The notes under the pieces are model-generated. The model did no database searches. It was not told where the DNA came from and saw nothing but the letters and a program-made list of their open reading frames with translations. A stretch of DNA of 39,935 bases, from the NCBI GenBank assembly GCA_015863215.1, contig JACBXN010000015.1, positions 1 to 39,935 on the forward strand, in the 5' to 3' direction. Below are positions 25,898-33,862 of this stretch, piece by piece (the stretch's first letter is position 1; every line of letters begins with the position of its first letter). The stretch comes from Aerococcaceae bacterium DSM 111176 (GTDB lineage Bacteria; Bacillota; Bacilli; Lactobacillales; Aerococcaceae). The translations under genes and the position numbers were made by a program.

Positions 25898-25981
25898 ATG
25901 GATGATAGTTGGCAGAAGTTGTGCTTTAGGCGGGAATTGAATCTAAGGGATGCGAATGAATTATTGTCTATTTGTTTGTAA
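25898..25981 (+). CDS. Possible 27-aa leader peptide upstream of mgtA
   Basis: An ATG preceded by AAAGGAGG at 25880-25887 opens a 27-residue peptide (begins MDDSWQKLCF, ends LLSICL). It stops 57 bp before mgtA. The strong ribosome binding site is the main support. In enteric bacteria mgtA has a leader peptide (MgtL), but this one is not proline-rich and no homology is claimed. It could help translation coupling or attenuation. Confidence 0.4.
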   Translation: MDDSWQKLCFRRELNLRDANELLSICL

Positions 25982-26038
25982 CCACCAAAATAGGACTGCC
26001 TAAGGCCCGAAAATTGAACCGGGAAGAAGGTAATAAAA

Positions 26039-28690
26039 TTGAAAAACATGAAAATGAATCGCACTGTGGACTATGTTCGGATTGCGAATTTGAAAATAAA
26101 AGAAGTGTTGGATGAGTTTAATGTGACGTTTGAAGGATTAAATAAAGAGCGCGTGGCAGAAATTAGACAGGAGTTTGGTAGTAATAAAATTGATTATGCA
26201 GAAAAAACGCCATTTTGGTTAACGGTGGTAAAAGCTTATTTTACGCCATTTACTTTGATTTTACTGGCGCTTGCTGGTATTTCATTTGTGACGGAATATT
26301 TAATCGCGAATTCGGAAGATCAAAGTTTGGTGACGGTCTTTTTAATTGTAGTGTTAGTTTTGATCAGTGGCACGATGAGTTTAATTCAATCGGTTAATGC
26401 CGATAATGCGGCTGAGGAATTGCAGGCGATGGTTAAAGTTGAAGCGGCAGTTAAGCGTGATGGGCGCTATCAAGAAATTCCATTGGAAGAGATTGTGCGT
26501 GGTGACTTGATTAAATTAGCGGCGGGCGATATGATCCCGGCTGATTTACGGATTATCCAAGCCAAAGATTTATTTTTATCACAGGCGTCATTAACCGGTG
26601 AAAGTTATCCGGTTGAGAAAATGTCCAATCGAGTAAATCAAGCAGCGGATACGCCGACGAATTTAGAAACACTGGCTTTTATGGGAAGTAATGTGGTGAG
26701 CGGTAGTGCTGAAGGGATTGTCATCGCAACGGGTAATGATACGATGTTTGGCCAAGTGGCGCAGGAAGTGACGGTTGAAGCACCTAAGACGAGTTTTGAA
26801 GAGGGAATTGAAAAGACGTCTCATTTATTAATTAAATTTATGTTGATTATGGCGCCTTTAGTGGTTTTGATCAATGGGGTGACTAAGGGTGATTGGCTTC
26901 AAGCATTACTCTTTGGACTTTCAGTGGCGGTTGGTTTGACGCCGGAAATGTTGCCGATGATTGTGACAACGAATTTGGTTAAGGGCTCGAATGCGATGGC
27001 CAAAGAAGGTACGATTATTAAAAATATCAATGCGATTCAAAACTTTGGTGCGATGGATGTTTTATGTACGGATAAGACGGGAACTTTAACGCAAGATAAA
27101 ATTGTATTGGAGTATCATTTGAATTTAGATGGTCAGGAAGATGACCGCGTTTTACGTCATGCTTATTTGAACAGTTTCTATCAAACGGGTCTCAAAAATT
27201 TAATGGACCGAGCGATTATCGAAGCGTCTCAGCAAAGATTAGAGCCCCATACTTTCCAATATGAAAAGGTGGATGAAATTCCTTTTGACTTCGCGCGTCG
27301 CCGGATGAGTGTGGTGGTGGAGGATGCGTTTGGGAAGGCGCAGATGATCACGAAGGGCGCGGTTGAGGAGATGCTTGCTGTGTCGGATTTTGTCGATTTC
27401 GGGGGCGTTGTGTCACCGCTGACGGAGGCGGCGAAGAATCGTGTGTTGGAAAATGTGCGTCGATTGAATAATGAGGGCTTCCGCGTGATTGGTGTGGCGC
27501 AGAAGACGAATCCGAGTTTGGTGGGCGAGTTTTCGGTTGAGGATGAGGCGGAAATGGTGCTGATTGGTTACTTGGCATTTTTAGATCCGCCGAAAGAGAC
27601 GACAAAAGCTGCTTTAGAGGCGCTGAAAGAGCATCAGGTTGCTGTGAAAGTATTGACTGGGGATAATGCGCTGGTGACGCAAGCGATTTGTGAACAGATA
27701 GGGCTCGATGCGTCCCGTTACCTTACTGGTGATGATGTGGCAGCTTTGAGTGAAGCGGAATTGGCTGGTGTGATTGAGGAGTATTCAATTTTTGTGAAGC
27801 TGAATCCAAGCCAAAAGGCGACGATCACGCGGTTACTGCGTGAAAATGGTCATGTGGTTGGTTTTTTAGGGGACGGAATTAATGATGCGCCTGCGATGCG
27901 GGCGGCGGATGTGGGGATTTCAGTGGATACGGCGGTGGATATCGCAAAAGAATCGGCGGATGTTATTTTGTTAGAAAAAGATTTGATGGTGTTGGAACAG
28001 GGGATCGTTTCAGGGCGCAAAATTTTTGGCAATATTATGAAATATATTAAAGCGACGACGAGCTCAAATTTTGGTAATATGTTCTCCGTTTTAATTGCTA
28101 GTATTTTCCTGCCATTTCTACCGATGCTCCCGATTCATCTGCTATTTCTCGGTTTGATTTATGACATTTCATGTATCGCGATTCCTTGGGACAAAATGGA
28201 CGAGGACTACTTGGAAAAACCAAAACAATGGCGTGCCGACAGCATCGGGAAATTTATGTTCTGGTTTGGCCCAACCAGTTCAATTTTCGATATAACAACT
28301 TTCGCGTTACTATTTTTTGTCTTACTGCCCCGCGAATTAGGCGGCAACTATGCGGGCTTAAACGCCGACGGCCAAGAATTATTCACAGCCCTCTTCCACG
28401 CCGGCTGGTTCGTCATGTCCCTCTGGTCGCAAACGCTCGTCTTATACGCTTTGCGCACTGAAAAACTGCCCTTTGTGGAAAGTATTCCTTCAAAGGCATT
28501 CTTAACTGTGACCTTGTTGGGTATTATTGTTGGGACAGTGATTCCATTTACAAGTCTAGGCGCTTCGATCGGTTTAATGAACCTACCATCGTTGTATTGG
28601 CTTGGACTGGCAATCACAGTGGTCGCTTATATTGTGTTAGTAACAGTGGTTAAGCATTGGTATGTGAAGGCTTATGGAGAGTTGTTGTGA
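26039..28690 (+). CDS. mgtA: P-type Mg2+-importing ATPase
   Basis: An 883-aa P3B-type ATPase that imports Mg2+. TGES lies near residue 180 (SLTGESYPVEK), and the M4 motif VGLTPEMLPMIVT, typical of MgtA/MgtB, near residue 300. The phosphorylation site is DKTGTLTQDK (Asp near 345), followed by the ATP-site segments KGAVEEML and the hinge GDGINDAPAMRAADVGI near 615. Ten membrane segments are expected: four before the P-domain and six after. The start is TTG, 8-9 nt after AGAAGG; an ATG three codons on is too far from it. Control is by the upstream M-box. Codon use changes inside the gene: T/G-ending codons dominate early, C-ending codons at 28180-28450. Confidence 0.95.
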   Translation: MKNMKMNRTVDYVRIANLKIKEVLDEFNVTFEGLNKERVAEIRQEFGSNKIDYAEKTPFWLTVVKAYFTPFTLILLALAGISFVTEYLIANSEDQSLVTVFLIVVLVLISGTMSLIQSVNADNAAEELQAMVKVEAAVKRDGRYQEIPLEEIVRGDLIKLAAGDMIPADLRIIQAKDLFLSQASLTGESYPVEKMSNRVNQAADTPTNLETLAFMGSNVVSGSAEGIVIATGNDTMFGQVAQEVTVEAPKTSFEEGIEKTSHLLIKFMLIMAPLVVLINGVTKGDWLQALLFGLSVAVGLTPEMLPMIVTTNLVKGSNAMAKEGTIIKNINAIQNFGAMDVLCTDKTGTLTQDKIVLEYHLNLDGQEDDRVLRHAYLNSFYQTGLKNLMDRAIIEASQQRLEPHTFQYEKVDEIPFDFARRRMSVVVEDAFGKAQMITKGAVEEMLAVSDFVDFGGVVSPLTEAAKNRVLENVRRLNNEGFRVIGVAQKTNPSLVGEFSVEDEAEMVLIGYLAFLDPPKETTKAALEALKEHQVAVKVLTGDNALVTQAICEQIGLDASRYLTGDDVAALSEAELAGVIEEYSIFVKLNPSQKATITRLLRENGHVVGFLGDGINDAPAMRAADVGISVDTAVDIAKESADVILLEKDLMVLEQGIVSGRKIFGNIMKYIKATTSSNFGNMFSVLIASIFLPFLPMLPIHLLFLGLIYDISCIAIPWDKMDEDYLEKPKQWRADSIGKFMFWFGPTSSIFDITTFALLFFVLLPRELGGNYAGLNADGQELFTALFHAGWFVMSLWSQTLVLYALRTEKLPFVESIPSKAFLTVTLLGIIVGTVIPFTSLGASIGLMNLPSLYWLGLAITVVAYIVLVTVVKHWYVKAYGELL

Positions 28691-28777
28691 GTGTGAATTT
28701 TTGACCAGTCAAAATAGATAGCAATCCAATCAAATAACTGAACCCGCATTGATGCAGATTCTTTGGGAGGATGATGT

Positions 28778-28879
28778 AGGAGTCGCCGCTGCGACTCCAT
28801 CCTCATTAATAGGATGTGGCTTTTAGCGTGGGCTAAAAGCGTCTTTTTAAGGAGGAAGTCAATTTCTAGGGAAATTGAC
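28778..28879. repeat. Three-hairpin cluster after mgtA
   Basis: AGGAGTCGC with loop CGCT at 28778-28799, GCTTTTAGC with loop GTGG at 28819-28840, GTCAATTTC with loop TAGG at 28858-28879. Same three stems and order as at 24947-25048, all loops changed. Confidence 0.8.
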
Positions 28880-28940
28880 TTCTATACTGGGGCTTGTTGT
28901 TGTGTGTAGGCGAGTTGTGATGGAGTAGTTGGTGTCTCTG

Positions 28941-29448
28941 TGGCAAGACTTTGGGTTGGCAGTTCAATTTTGCCACGGCGCCGGCATTCTGTGGCAAGAC
29001 TTCGTGTCGGCAGTTCAATTTTGCCACGACGACAGCATTCTGTGGCAAGACTTTGGGTTGGCAGTTCAATTTTGCCACGGCGCCGGCATTCTGAGGCAAG
29101 ACTTCGTGTTTGCAGGTTAGTTTTGCCACGGCGTCGGCATTCTGTGGCAAGAATTTGGGTTGCAGTTCAATTTTGCCACGGCGCCGCATTCTGTGGCAAG
29201 ACTTTGGGTTTGCAGGTTATTTTTGCCACGGCGCCGGCATTCTGAGGCAAGACTTCGTGTTTGCAGGTTAGTTTTGCCACAGCGACAGCATTCTATGGCA
29301 AGACTTTGGGTTGGGAGTTCAATTTTGCCACGGCGCCGGCATTCTGTGGCAAGACTTTGGGTTGGGAGTTCAATTTTGCCACGGCGTCGGCATTCTGTGG
29401 CAAGACTTTGGGTCAGTAGGTTAGTTTTGTCATAGAAGTACTATACAT
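28941..29448. repeat. Tandem repeat, 10 units of 51 bp (TGGCAAG family)
   Basis: Unit starts: 28941, 28992, 29043, 29094, 29145, 29194, 29245, 29296, 29347, 29398. All steps are 51 bp except one of 49. GTGGCAA faces TTGCCAC about 30 bp apart, and a GC-rich CGGCGCCGGC or CGGCGTCGGC joins units. Two alternating unit subtypes (ACTTTGGG and ACTTCGTG) suggest growth by multi-unit duplication. Confidence 0.9.
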
Positions 29449-29468
29449 TGGCAGGAATCGGGGTAGCG

Positions 29469-29774
29469 TTCACTATTTATTTTGTTTGAGTGAAGGTTTG
29501 TAGTGTAATCGGGGTAACGTTCACTATTTAGTCTGATAGAGTGAAGGTTGGTAGTGTAATCATGGTAACGTTCACTATTTATTCTGATAGAGTGAAGGTT
29601 TGTAGTGTAATCGGGGTAACGTTCACTATTTAGTCTGATAGAGTGAAGGTTGGTATTGGAATCGGGGCAACGTTCACTATTTATTTAGTTAGAGTGAAAG
29701 TTGGTAATGCAATCAACGAAACCTTCACTATTTATTATGATTGAGACCTTGGTAGTGACACGAATCGTGCTAGT
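29469..29774. repeat. Tandem repeat, 6 units of 51 bp (TTCACT family)
   Basis: TTCACT begins at 29469, 29520, 29571, 29622, 29673 and 29724, always 51 bp apart. AGTGAA faces it about 20 bp later in most units. The last unit is degenerate. Confidence 0.88.
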
Positions 29775-29952
29775 TCGCCATAAAAAAATCGGAGTTGGTT
29801 TTTCATTTTTGTCTATGCCATGTTTTAAAAAAATAATTCATAAAGCTGAGGGGGTTACTCTGCAAAAATTCATAATTTTGGTTATGATATTCATGAGAGA
29901 TTCATATATTATTGTTAAACTATGTTTAGAAAAAAGCGAAAGGAAGTTGTTC

Positions 29953-31188
29953 ATGAAAGAGAGATTATCAACAAATATGAAATATTGGCGTGGTGTTGTG
30001 GCTGGGTTACTGGTAGGGATTGCTTTAGTGTTAGGCTTTGTGTATATCGGGCAAGACGCGCTGAGACCAGCAAAGTCGCAAGAGCCGTCGGCACAGAGTT
30101 ATGAGGAAGCAATTACCAGCGTGGTCGAAAACACGCAGGACGCTGTCGTGTCTGTTGGTAATTATCAAGTCCCAACTTCGGGTCAAGAACTGCCTCCAAT
30201 TTTAGAATTCTACGGCTACTCGGCCGAAGGCCAAGAAGGTGGCATTAACCTTGGCGAAATCGAACAAGAGCCGCAATTAGCCGGAACAGGTTCAGGGGTT
30301 GTCTATAAAATCGATGGCGACACAGCCTTTATCGTAACGAATAATCACGTTATCGACGGTGCGGACCAAGTTGAAGTGAAACTGCGCACGGAAGAAGTCC
30401 TGGAAGCTGAAGTTGTCGGCGCGGACGAATTAAGTGACTTAGCGGTTCTATCGGTACCTGCTGAAAATATTTCTGCTGTTGCAGAATTTGCCAACTCTGA
30501 CGAGTTGAAAGTAGGGCAAATGGCGATCGCGATAGGTTCTCCGATCGGTGAAGAGTTTGCGACTTCTGTTACTCAAGGGATTGTGTCGGGATTAAATCGT
30601 TCCGTCGCTGTTTCTGATAGCTGGAATATGACACTTCTACAAACAGACGCTGCGATCAACCCGGGTAACTCTGGTGGGGCGTTATTAAATAGTTCAGGTC
30701 AATTAATCGGTATTAATTCAAGTAAATTTGCGTCTGCATCAATTGAAGGGATGGGCTTTGCGATTCCGGCCAATGATGTGGTTGAAATTACGCAACAATT
30801 AGAAGAGTCTGGTGAAGTGACGCGTCCTTCATTAGGTGTTTCATTAATGCCTCTATCAAGCATTAGCCAATCTTCTCGTGTGGCTGATTTAGGTTTAGAC
30901 CCTGAATTTACTGATGGTGTAGTTGTAATGGAAGTGGTTCGTGGATCGGCTGCTGCTGAAGCGGGTGTGGAGCCATTTGATGTAATTACTGGTATCAATG
31001 ATGCGCAAATTTCTGACTTTGCGACTTTACGTCAAGAATTATTCAATCACCAAGTTGGCGACACAATTCAGTTACACGTGATTCGTGGTGGCGAGGAAGT
31101 GACGCTGGACGTTGTGCTATCTAACGCGGTTGAATCAGAGACAACTGAGGAATCACAAGAATCTCAGTTAGTACCGGGGAATGAGTAA
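29953..31188 (+). CDS. htrA: HtrA/DegP-type membrane-anchored serine protease
   Basis: A 411-aa protease for extracytoplasmic quality control of damaged or secreted proteins. One membrane segment at about residues 14-32 anchors it with the catalytic part outside. The triad is His132 (TNNHVID), Asp162 (SDLAV) and Ser240 (NPGNSGGAL). A single PDZ domain spans about residues 300-400 (GVVVMEVVRGSAAAEAGVEPFDVI). The ATG at 29953 is placed after AAAGGAA; longer in-frame starts run into repeat DNA and would prefix an odd extension. In many Lactobacillales htrA lies beside rlmH near the origin; here NERD and ktr genes separate them. Confidence 0.94.
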   Translation: MKERLSTNMKYWRGVVAGLLVGIALVLGFVYIGQDALRPAKSQEPSAQSYEEAITSVVENTQDAVVSVGNYQVPTSGQELPPILEFYGYSAEGQEGGINLGEIEQEPQLAGTGSGVVYKIDGDTAFIVTNNHVIDGADQVEVKLRTEEVLEAEVVGADELSDLAVLSVPAENISAVAEFANSDELKVGQMAIAIGSPIGEEFATSVTQGIVSGLNRSVAVSDSWNMTLLQTDAAINPGNSGGALLNSSGQLIGINSSKFASASIEGMGFAIPANDVVEITQQLEESGEVTRPSLGVSLMPLSSISQSSRVADLGLDPEFTDGVVVMEVVRGSAAAEAGVEPFDVITGINDAQISDFATLRQELFNHQVGDTIQLHVIRGGEEVTLDVVLSNAVESETTEESQESQLVPGNE

Positions 31189-31210
31189 TTTTTAAAAGTA
31201 TTGAGTATCA

Positions 31211-31240
31211 ACTCCAGCCAAATTCGGCTGGAGTTTTTTG
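31211..31240 (+). terminator. Terminator of htrA
   Basis: ACTCCAGCC and GGCTGGAGT pair perfectly over 9 bp, followed by six T. Confidence 0.9.
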
Positions 31241-31360
31241 ATACGCAGATTGGAGTGGATTCCTATGAAACCACTAATGCCTAACCTGGCAATCTGCTTA
31301 GTTTCCAACTTCGATTTTTATTGGTTTTAATTTTATTCCGCAGCTGTTTTTTGGGTGGAG

Positions 31361-31465
31361 GCTTTTAGGCGTCGGCCTAAAAGCGACATCATGAGTTGGA
31401 ATCATTTAGGCGGCCGCCTAAATGTACCGCTATAAATGAGGAGAGGAGTCGCTGGGGCGACTCCT
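31361..31465. repeat. Hairpin cluster between htrA and the NERD gene
   Basis: GCTTTTAGGC with loop GTCG (31361-31384), ATTTAGGC with loop GGCC (31404-31423), and AGGAGTCGC with loop TGGG (31444-31465). It lies about 120 bp after the proper htrA terminator, so it is not needed for termination. The remainder of 31241-31589 is AT-rich with no other clear feature. Confidence 0.75.
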
Positions 31466-31589
31466 TCAATTTGAATTCCCGAAGTTTGTTATAGGATTTT
31501 AGTCGGATATTAGTCGATTTTTGAACTTTTTTGCTGAAATTTTTCAACTTTTCAAATATTTTGTTTATTTATATATGGGGGTGTAAAAA

Positions 31590-32495
31590 ATGAGCAAAAA
31601 AATGAGACAAAAACCGAACGCATTAAAAATTTACGACGCATTATATGGCCGCCTATATTTCAACAAACAACAATGGCTGAAATATGGCAACTTAAAAGAT
31701 GGTTACAAAGGTGAAGTCTGGGCTGATCAGAACTTTGAAAAGTATGGTTGGTTAATAATCAAAGGCTTGTCCTTTCACTTAGAAGGCGACTATGTTTGTC
31801 AAATTGATACGATTATCATAACCAGGGACAAGATTATATTATATGAAGTAAAATGGTTTTCAAACCCAGCAGTCGACCGAGGTAACAAAATTCAATTTTT
31901 TAGCGGTGACAAAGAGAATCCAAATGGCGAAATATATGAACATCCAAGAGAACAACTTGAAAAGGCAACAAAGAAATTTAAACGACTCATGTGGAAATTA
32001 GGTATCGAAAAAGAACTCGAAACCTACGTCATGTTCACCAATCCAGATTTCGTTTTATATGGCATGGAAGATTGGTCCTTTGATCTGCTTTTTCACAGTG
32101 AAATAGACGCGCATTTATCAAAATTGGCCGCATCGACCATCGAACCCGACGCCGAAAGCCACCGCATCTATAATCTACTCATGAAACAAGACCATGACAC
32201 TAGCGAAGACATGCCATTCATTCCTAAATACAACTACGATTCTTTACGCAAAGTAGTGAAGTGTCCTGAATGTAATGAGGTGATAACGGGGATACTTAAA
32301 TCTTGCCATTCCGTTTTTTGCATACATTGTCATAAAAAAGTGACAGTTAACGATATTTTACAGAAATCATTAGATGATTATAAAATATTATTTAAACAAA
32401 CACCTAATTTACCGCAATTACACGATTGGACTGGAGAGATGTTTGATAGGATGAGAATTTATAGAGTTCTAAAAAAGAATCAAAAAGAAAATTGA
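31590..32495 (+). CDS. NERD nuclease-related domain protein with zinc ribbon
   Basis: A 301-aa protein. Residues about 37-150 match the NERD domain: Glu42 (YKGEVWAD), Asp73 (QIDTIII) and Glu86-x-Lys88 (LYEVKW) form a PD-(D/E)xK-type nuclease site. At 225-247 a zinc ribbon (CPEC, then Cys239, CIHC) could contact nucleic acid. A basic tail ends the protein. NERD domains occur in DNA-processing proteins and in some defence genes; the target here is unknown. The start has GGGGGTG upstream. The gene stands alone, with hairpins before it and an 11-unit repeat array 25 bp after its stop. Confidence 0.83.
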   Translation: MSKKMRQKPNALKIYDALYGRLYFNKQQWLKYGNLKDGYKGEVWADQNFEKYGWLIIKGLSFHLEGDYVCQIDTIIITRDKIILYEVKWFSNPAVDRGNKIQFFSGDKENPNGEIYEHPREQLEKATKKFKRLMWKLGIEKELETYVMFTNPDFVLYGMEDWSFDLLFHSEIDAHLSKLAASTIEPDAESHRIYNLLMKQDHDTSEDMPFIPKYNYDSLRKVVKCPECNEVITGILKSCHSVFCIHCHKKVTVNDILQKSLDDYKILFKQTPNLPQLHDWTGEMFDRMRIYRVLKKNQKEN

Positions 32496-32520
32496 TTTTA
32501 TTCTAGTTTACTTATGCTTT

Positions 32521-33100
32521 GTAACAAGTCATCGTGAAAATCAGTATCAAATGTTACTGCAACTAGGTCTTAGTAACAAATTTGTGTAAAAATCAGTATC
32601 AAATGTTACTGCAACCAGGTTTTAGTAACAAATTTATGTAAAAACCAGTATCAAATGTTACTGCAACCAAGTCTTAGTAACAAATTTGTGTAAAAATCAG
32701 TATCAAATGTTACTGCAACCAGGTTTTAGTAACAAATTTATGTAAAAACCAGTATCAAATGTTACTGCAACTAGGTCTTAGTAACAAATTTACGTGAAAA
32801 TCAGCATCAAATGTTACTGCCAGCTAGATCTAGTAACAAATTTACGTGAAAATCAGTATCAAATGTTACTGCCAGCTAGATCTAGTAACAAATCCACGTG
32901 AAAATCAGTATCAAATGTTACTGCCAGCTAGATCTAGTAACAAATCCACGTGAAAATCAGTATCAAATGTTACTGCAACCAAGTCTTAGTAACAAATTTA
33001 TGTAAAAACCAGTATCAAATGTTACTGCTACTAGGTCTTAGTAACAAATTTGTGTAAAAACCAGTATCAAATGTTACTGCCAACCAGGTTTTATTAACAA
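32521..33100. repeat. Tandem repeat, 11 units of 52 bp (GTAACAAA family)
   Basis: Units start at 32521 and then every 52 bp to 33041, with a broken twelfth near 33094. GTAACA faces TGTTAC about 31 bp later in every unit. Two subtypes alternate in blocks (CAACCAGGT/CAACTAGGT against CAGCTAGAT), with a TTTACGTG/TTTGTGTA/TCCACGTG variation. A 52-bp unit shifts reading frame each time, so it is not coding. Confidence 0.92.
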
Positions 33101-33111
33101 ATTAAAAGGTA

Positions 33112-33174
33112 AGGAGTCGCTCCAGCGACTCCTCAACACAACACCCCCAGAACCGCGAGGCGGCCTGGGGGTGT
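33112..33174. terminator. Two hairpins between the 52-bp array and ktrA
   Basis: AGGAGTCGC with loop TCCA at 33112-33133, then a strong GC-rich stem ACACCCCCAG/CTGGGGGTGT at 33141-33174 with an inner CCGC/GCGG. It stands right after the ktrA stop on the minus strand and probably ends that transcript, though a T tail is poor. Confidence 0.6.
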
Positions 33175-33180
33175 GTGGTG

Positions 33181-33852
33181 TTATTTATCTAATAAACTGA
33201 GATAGTCGTGCTTTTCGAAGACATGGGAGGTGGCGATGCCGACTAGAATGATGTCGGCGGGTAGTGGTTCGTTGATATCTAAAGAAACCATGTTCTCGCC
33301 GCGTTCTTCGCGGTAGCCGATGAGGTTGATTTCGAATTTGCGGCGCAAATCGAGTTCGATAACGTCATGGCCAACCCATGATTCGGGGATGTCAAATTCA
33401 ATCACAGATGTATCGTCGTCTAAACGCAATACCTCGTCGATATGATTACGCAAAATTTTTGATGCCAAGCGGAATCCACTATCACGCTCTGGCGCGATAA
33501 TTGCGGACATACCAAGTTCGAATAAGACATCTTCAAAAGTTTGGCTTTTAGCTTTCCCGATGATATTTGGAATATTCATTTTTTTGCAGTGCATCGTTGC
33601 CAGAACCGAACTCTCCAAGTTAGCGCCGGTTGCGATGACGACGATGTCGCAGTTTTGCAAGCCGATTTCATATAAAATATCGATATCGGTAAAATCGCCG
33701 ACAACCGCATTCGTTACTTTGTCTGCAATTTCTTGGACATTGGCGGCGTTTGAGTCGATGGCGATAACTTCGGTTCCGTAACGAGCAAGTTCAACGGCGA
33801 CCGTTTGGCCAAAGATGCCGAGGCCGAGCACGCCTACAATTTTGTTTTTCAT
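33181..33852 (-). CDS. ktrA: KtrA-type RCK potassium channel regulator
   Basis: A 223-aa cytoplasmic protein. An RCK-N Rossmann domain starts at GVLGLGIFGQTVA (about residues 7-20) with the acidic end AIDSN, and an RCK-C domain lies at about 138-220. KtrA rings bind nucleotides (and c-di-AMP via RCK-C in relatives) and gate the KtrB K+ channel. Length and partner gene match the Ktr system. It lies 10 bp after ktrB in one minus-strand operon. Confidence 0.93.
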   Translation of the reverse strand: MKNKIVGVLGLGIFGQTVAVELARYGTEVIAIDSNAANVQEIADKVTNAVVGDFTDIDILYEIGLQNCDIVVIATGANLESSVLATMHCKKMNIPNIIGKAKSQTFEDVLFELGMSAIIAPERDSGFRLASKILRNHIDEVLRLDDDTSVIEFDIPESWVGHDVIELDLRRKFEINLIGYREERGENMVSLDINEPLPADIILVGIATSHVFEKHDYLSLLDK

Positions 33853-33862
33853 ATATAAACTC

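Larger units (their letters stand above)
28715..29841. repeat. Long duplicated intergenic module, right copy
   Basis: Homologous to 24884-25481 in lead-in, hairpin order, both 51-bp arrays and exit segment, but longer because the arrays have more units. It ends just before the likely htrA promoter, as the left copy ends just before the mgtA promoter. Confidence 0.75.

Noticed and set aside
28940-29435. Open frames through the TGGCAAG arrays encoding a 17-residue repeat protein
   Set aside because: A 51-bp unit keeps any frame open if one unit has no stop. Open frames appear on both strands, have no good ribosome binding site, and break at the 49-bp unit. The sister 52-bp array cannot be coding.
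28941-29774. Integron attC array or iteron-type replication origin
   Set aside because: No gene cassettes, integrase or attC core signature lie between units, and no replication initiator gene or dnaA boxes are near. The same period appears at several loci with unrelated sequence.
32521-33100. CRISPR array
   Set aside because: The whole 52-bp unit repeats with only point changes. There are no unique spacers between constant repeats and no cas genes nearby.
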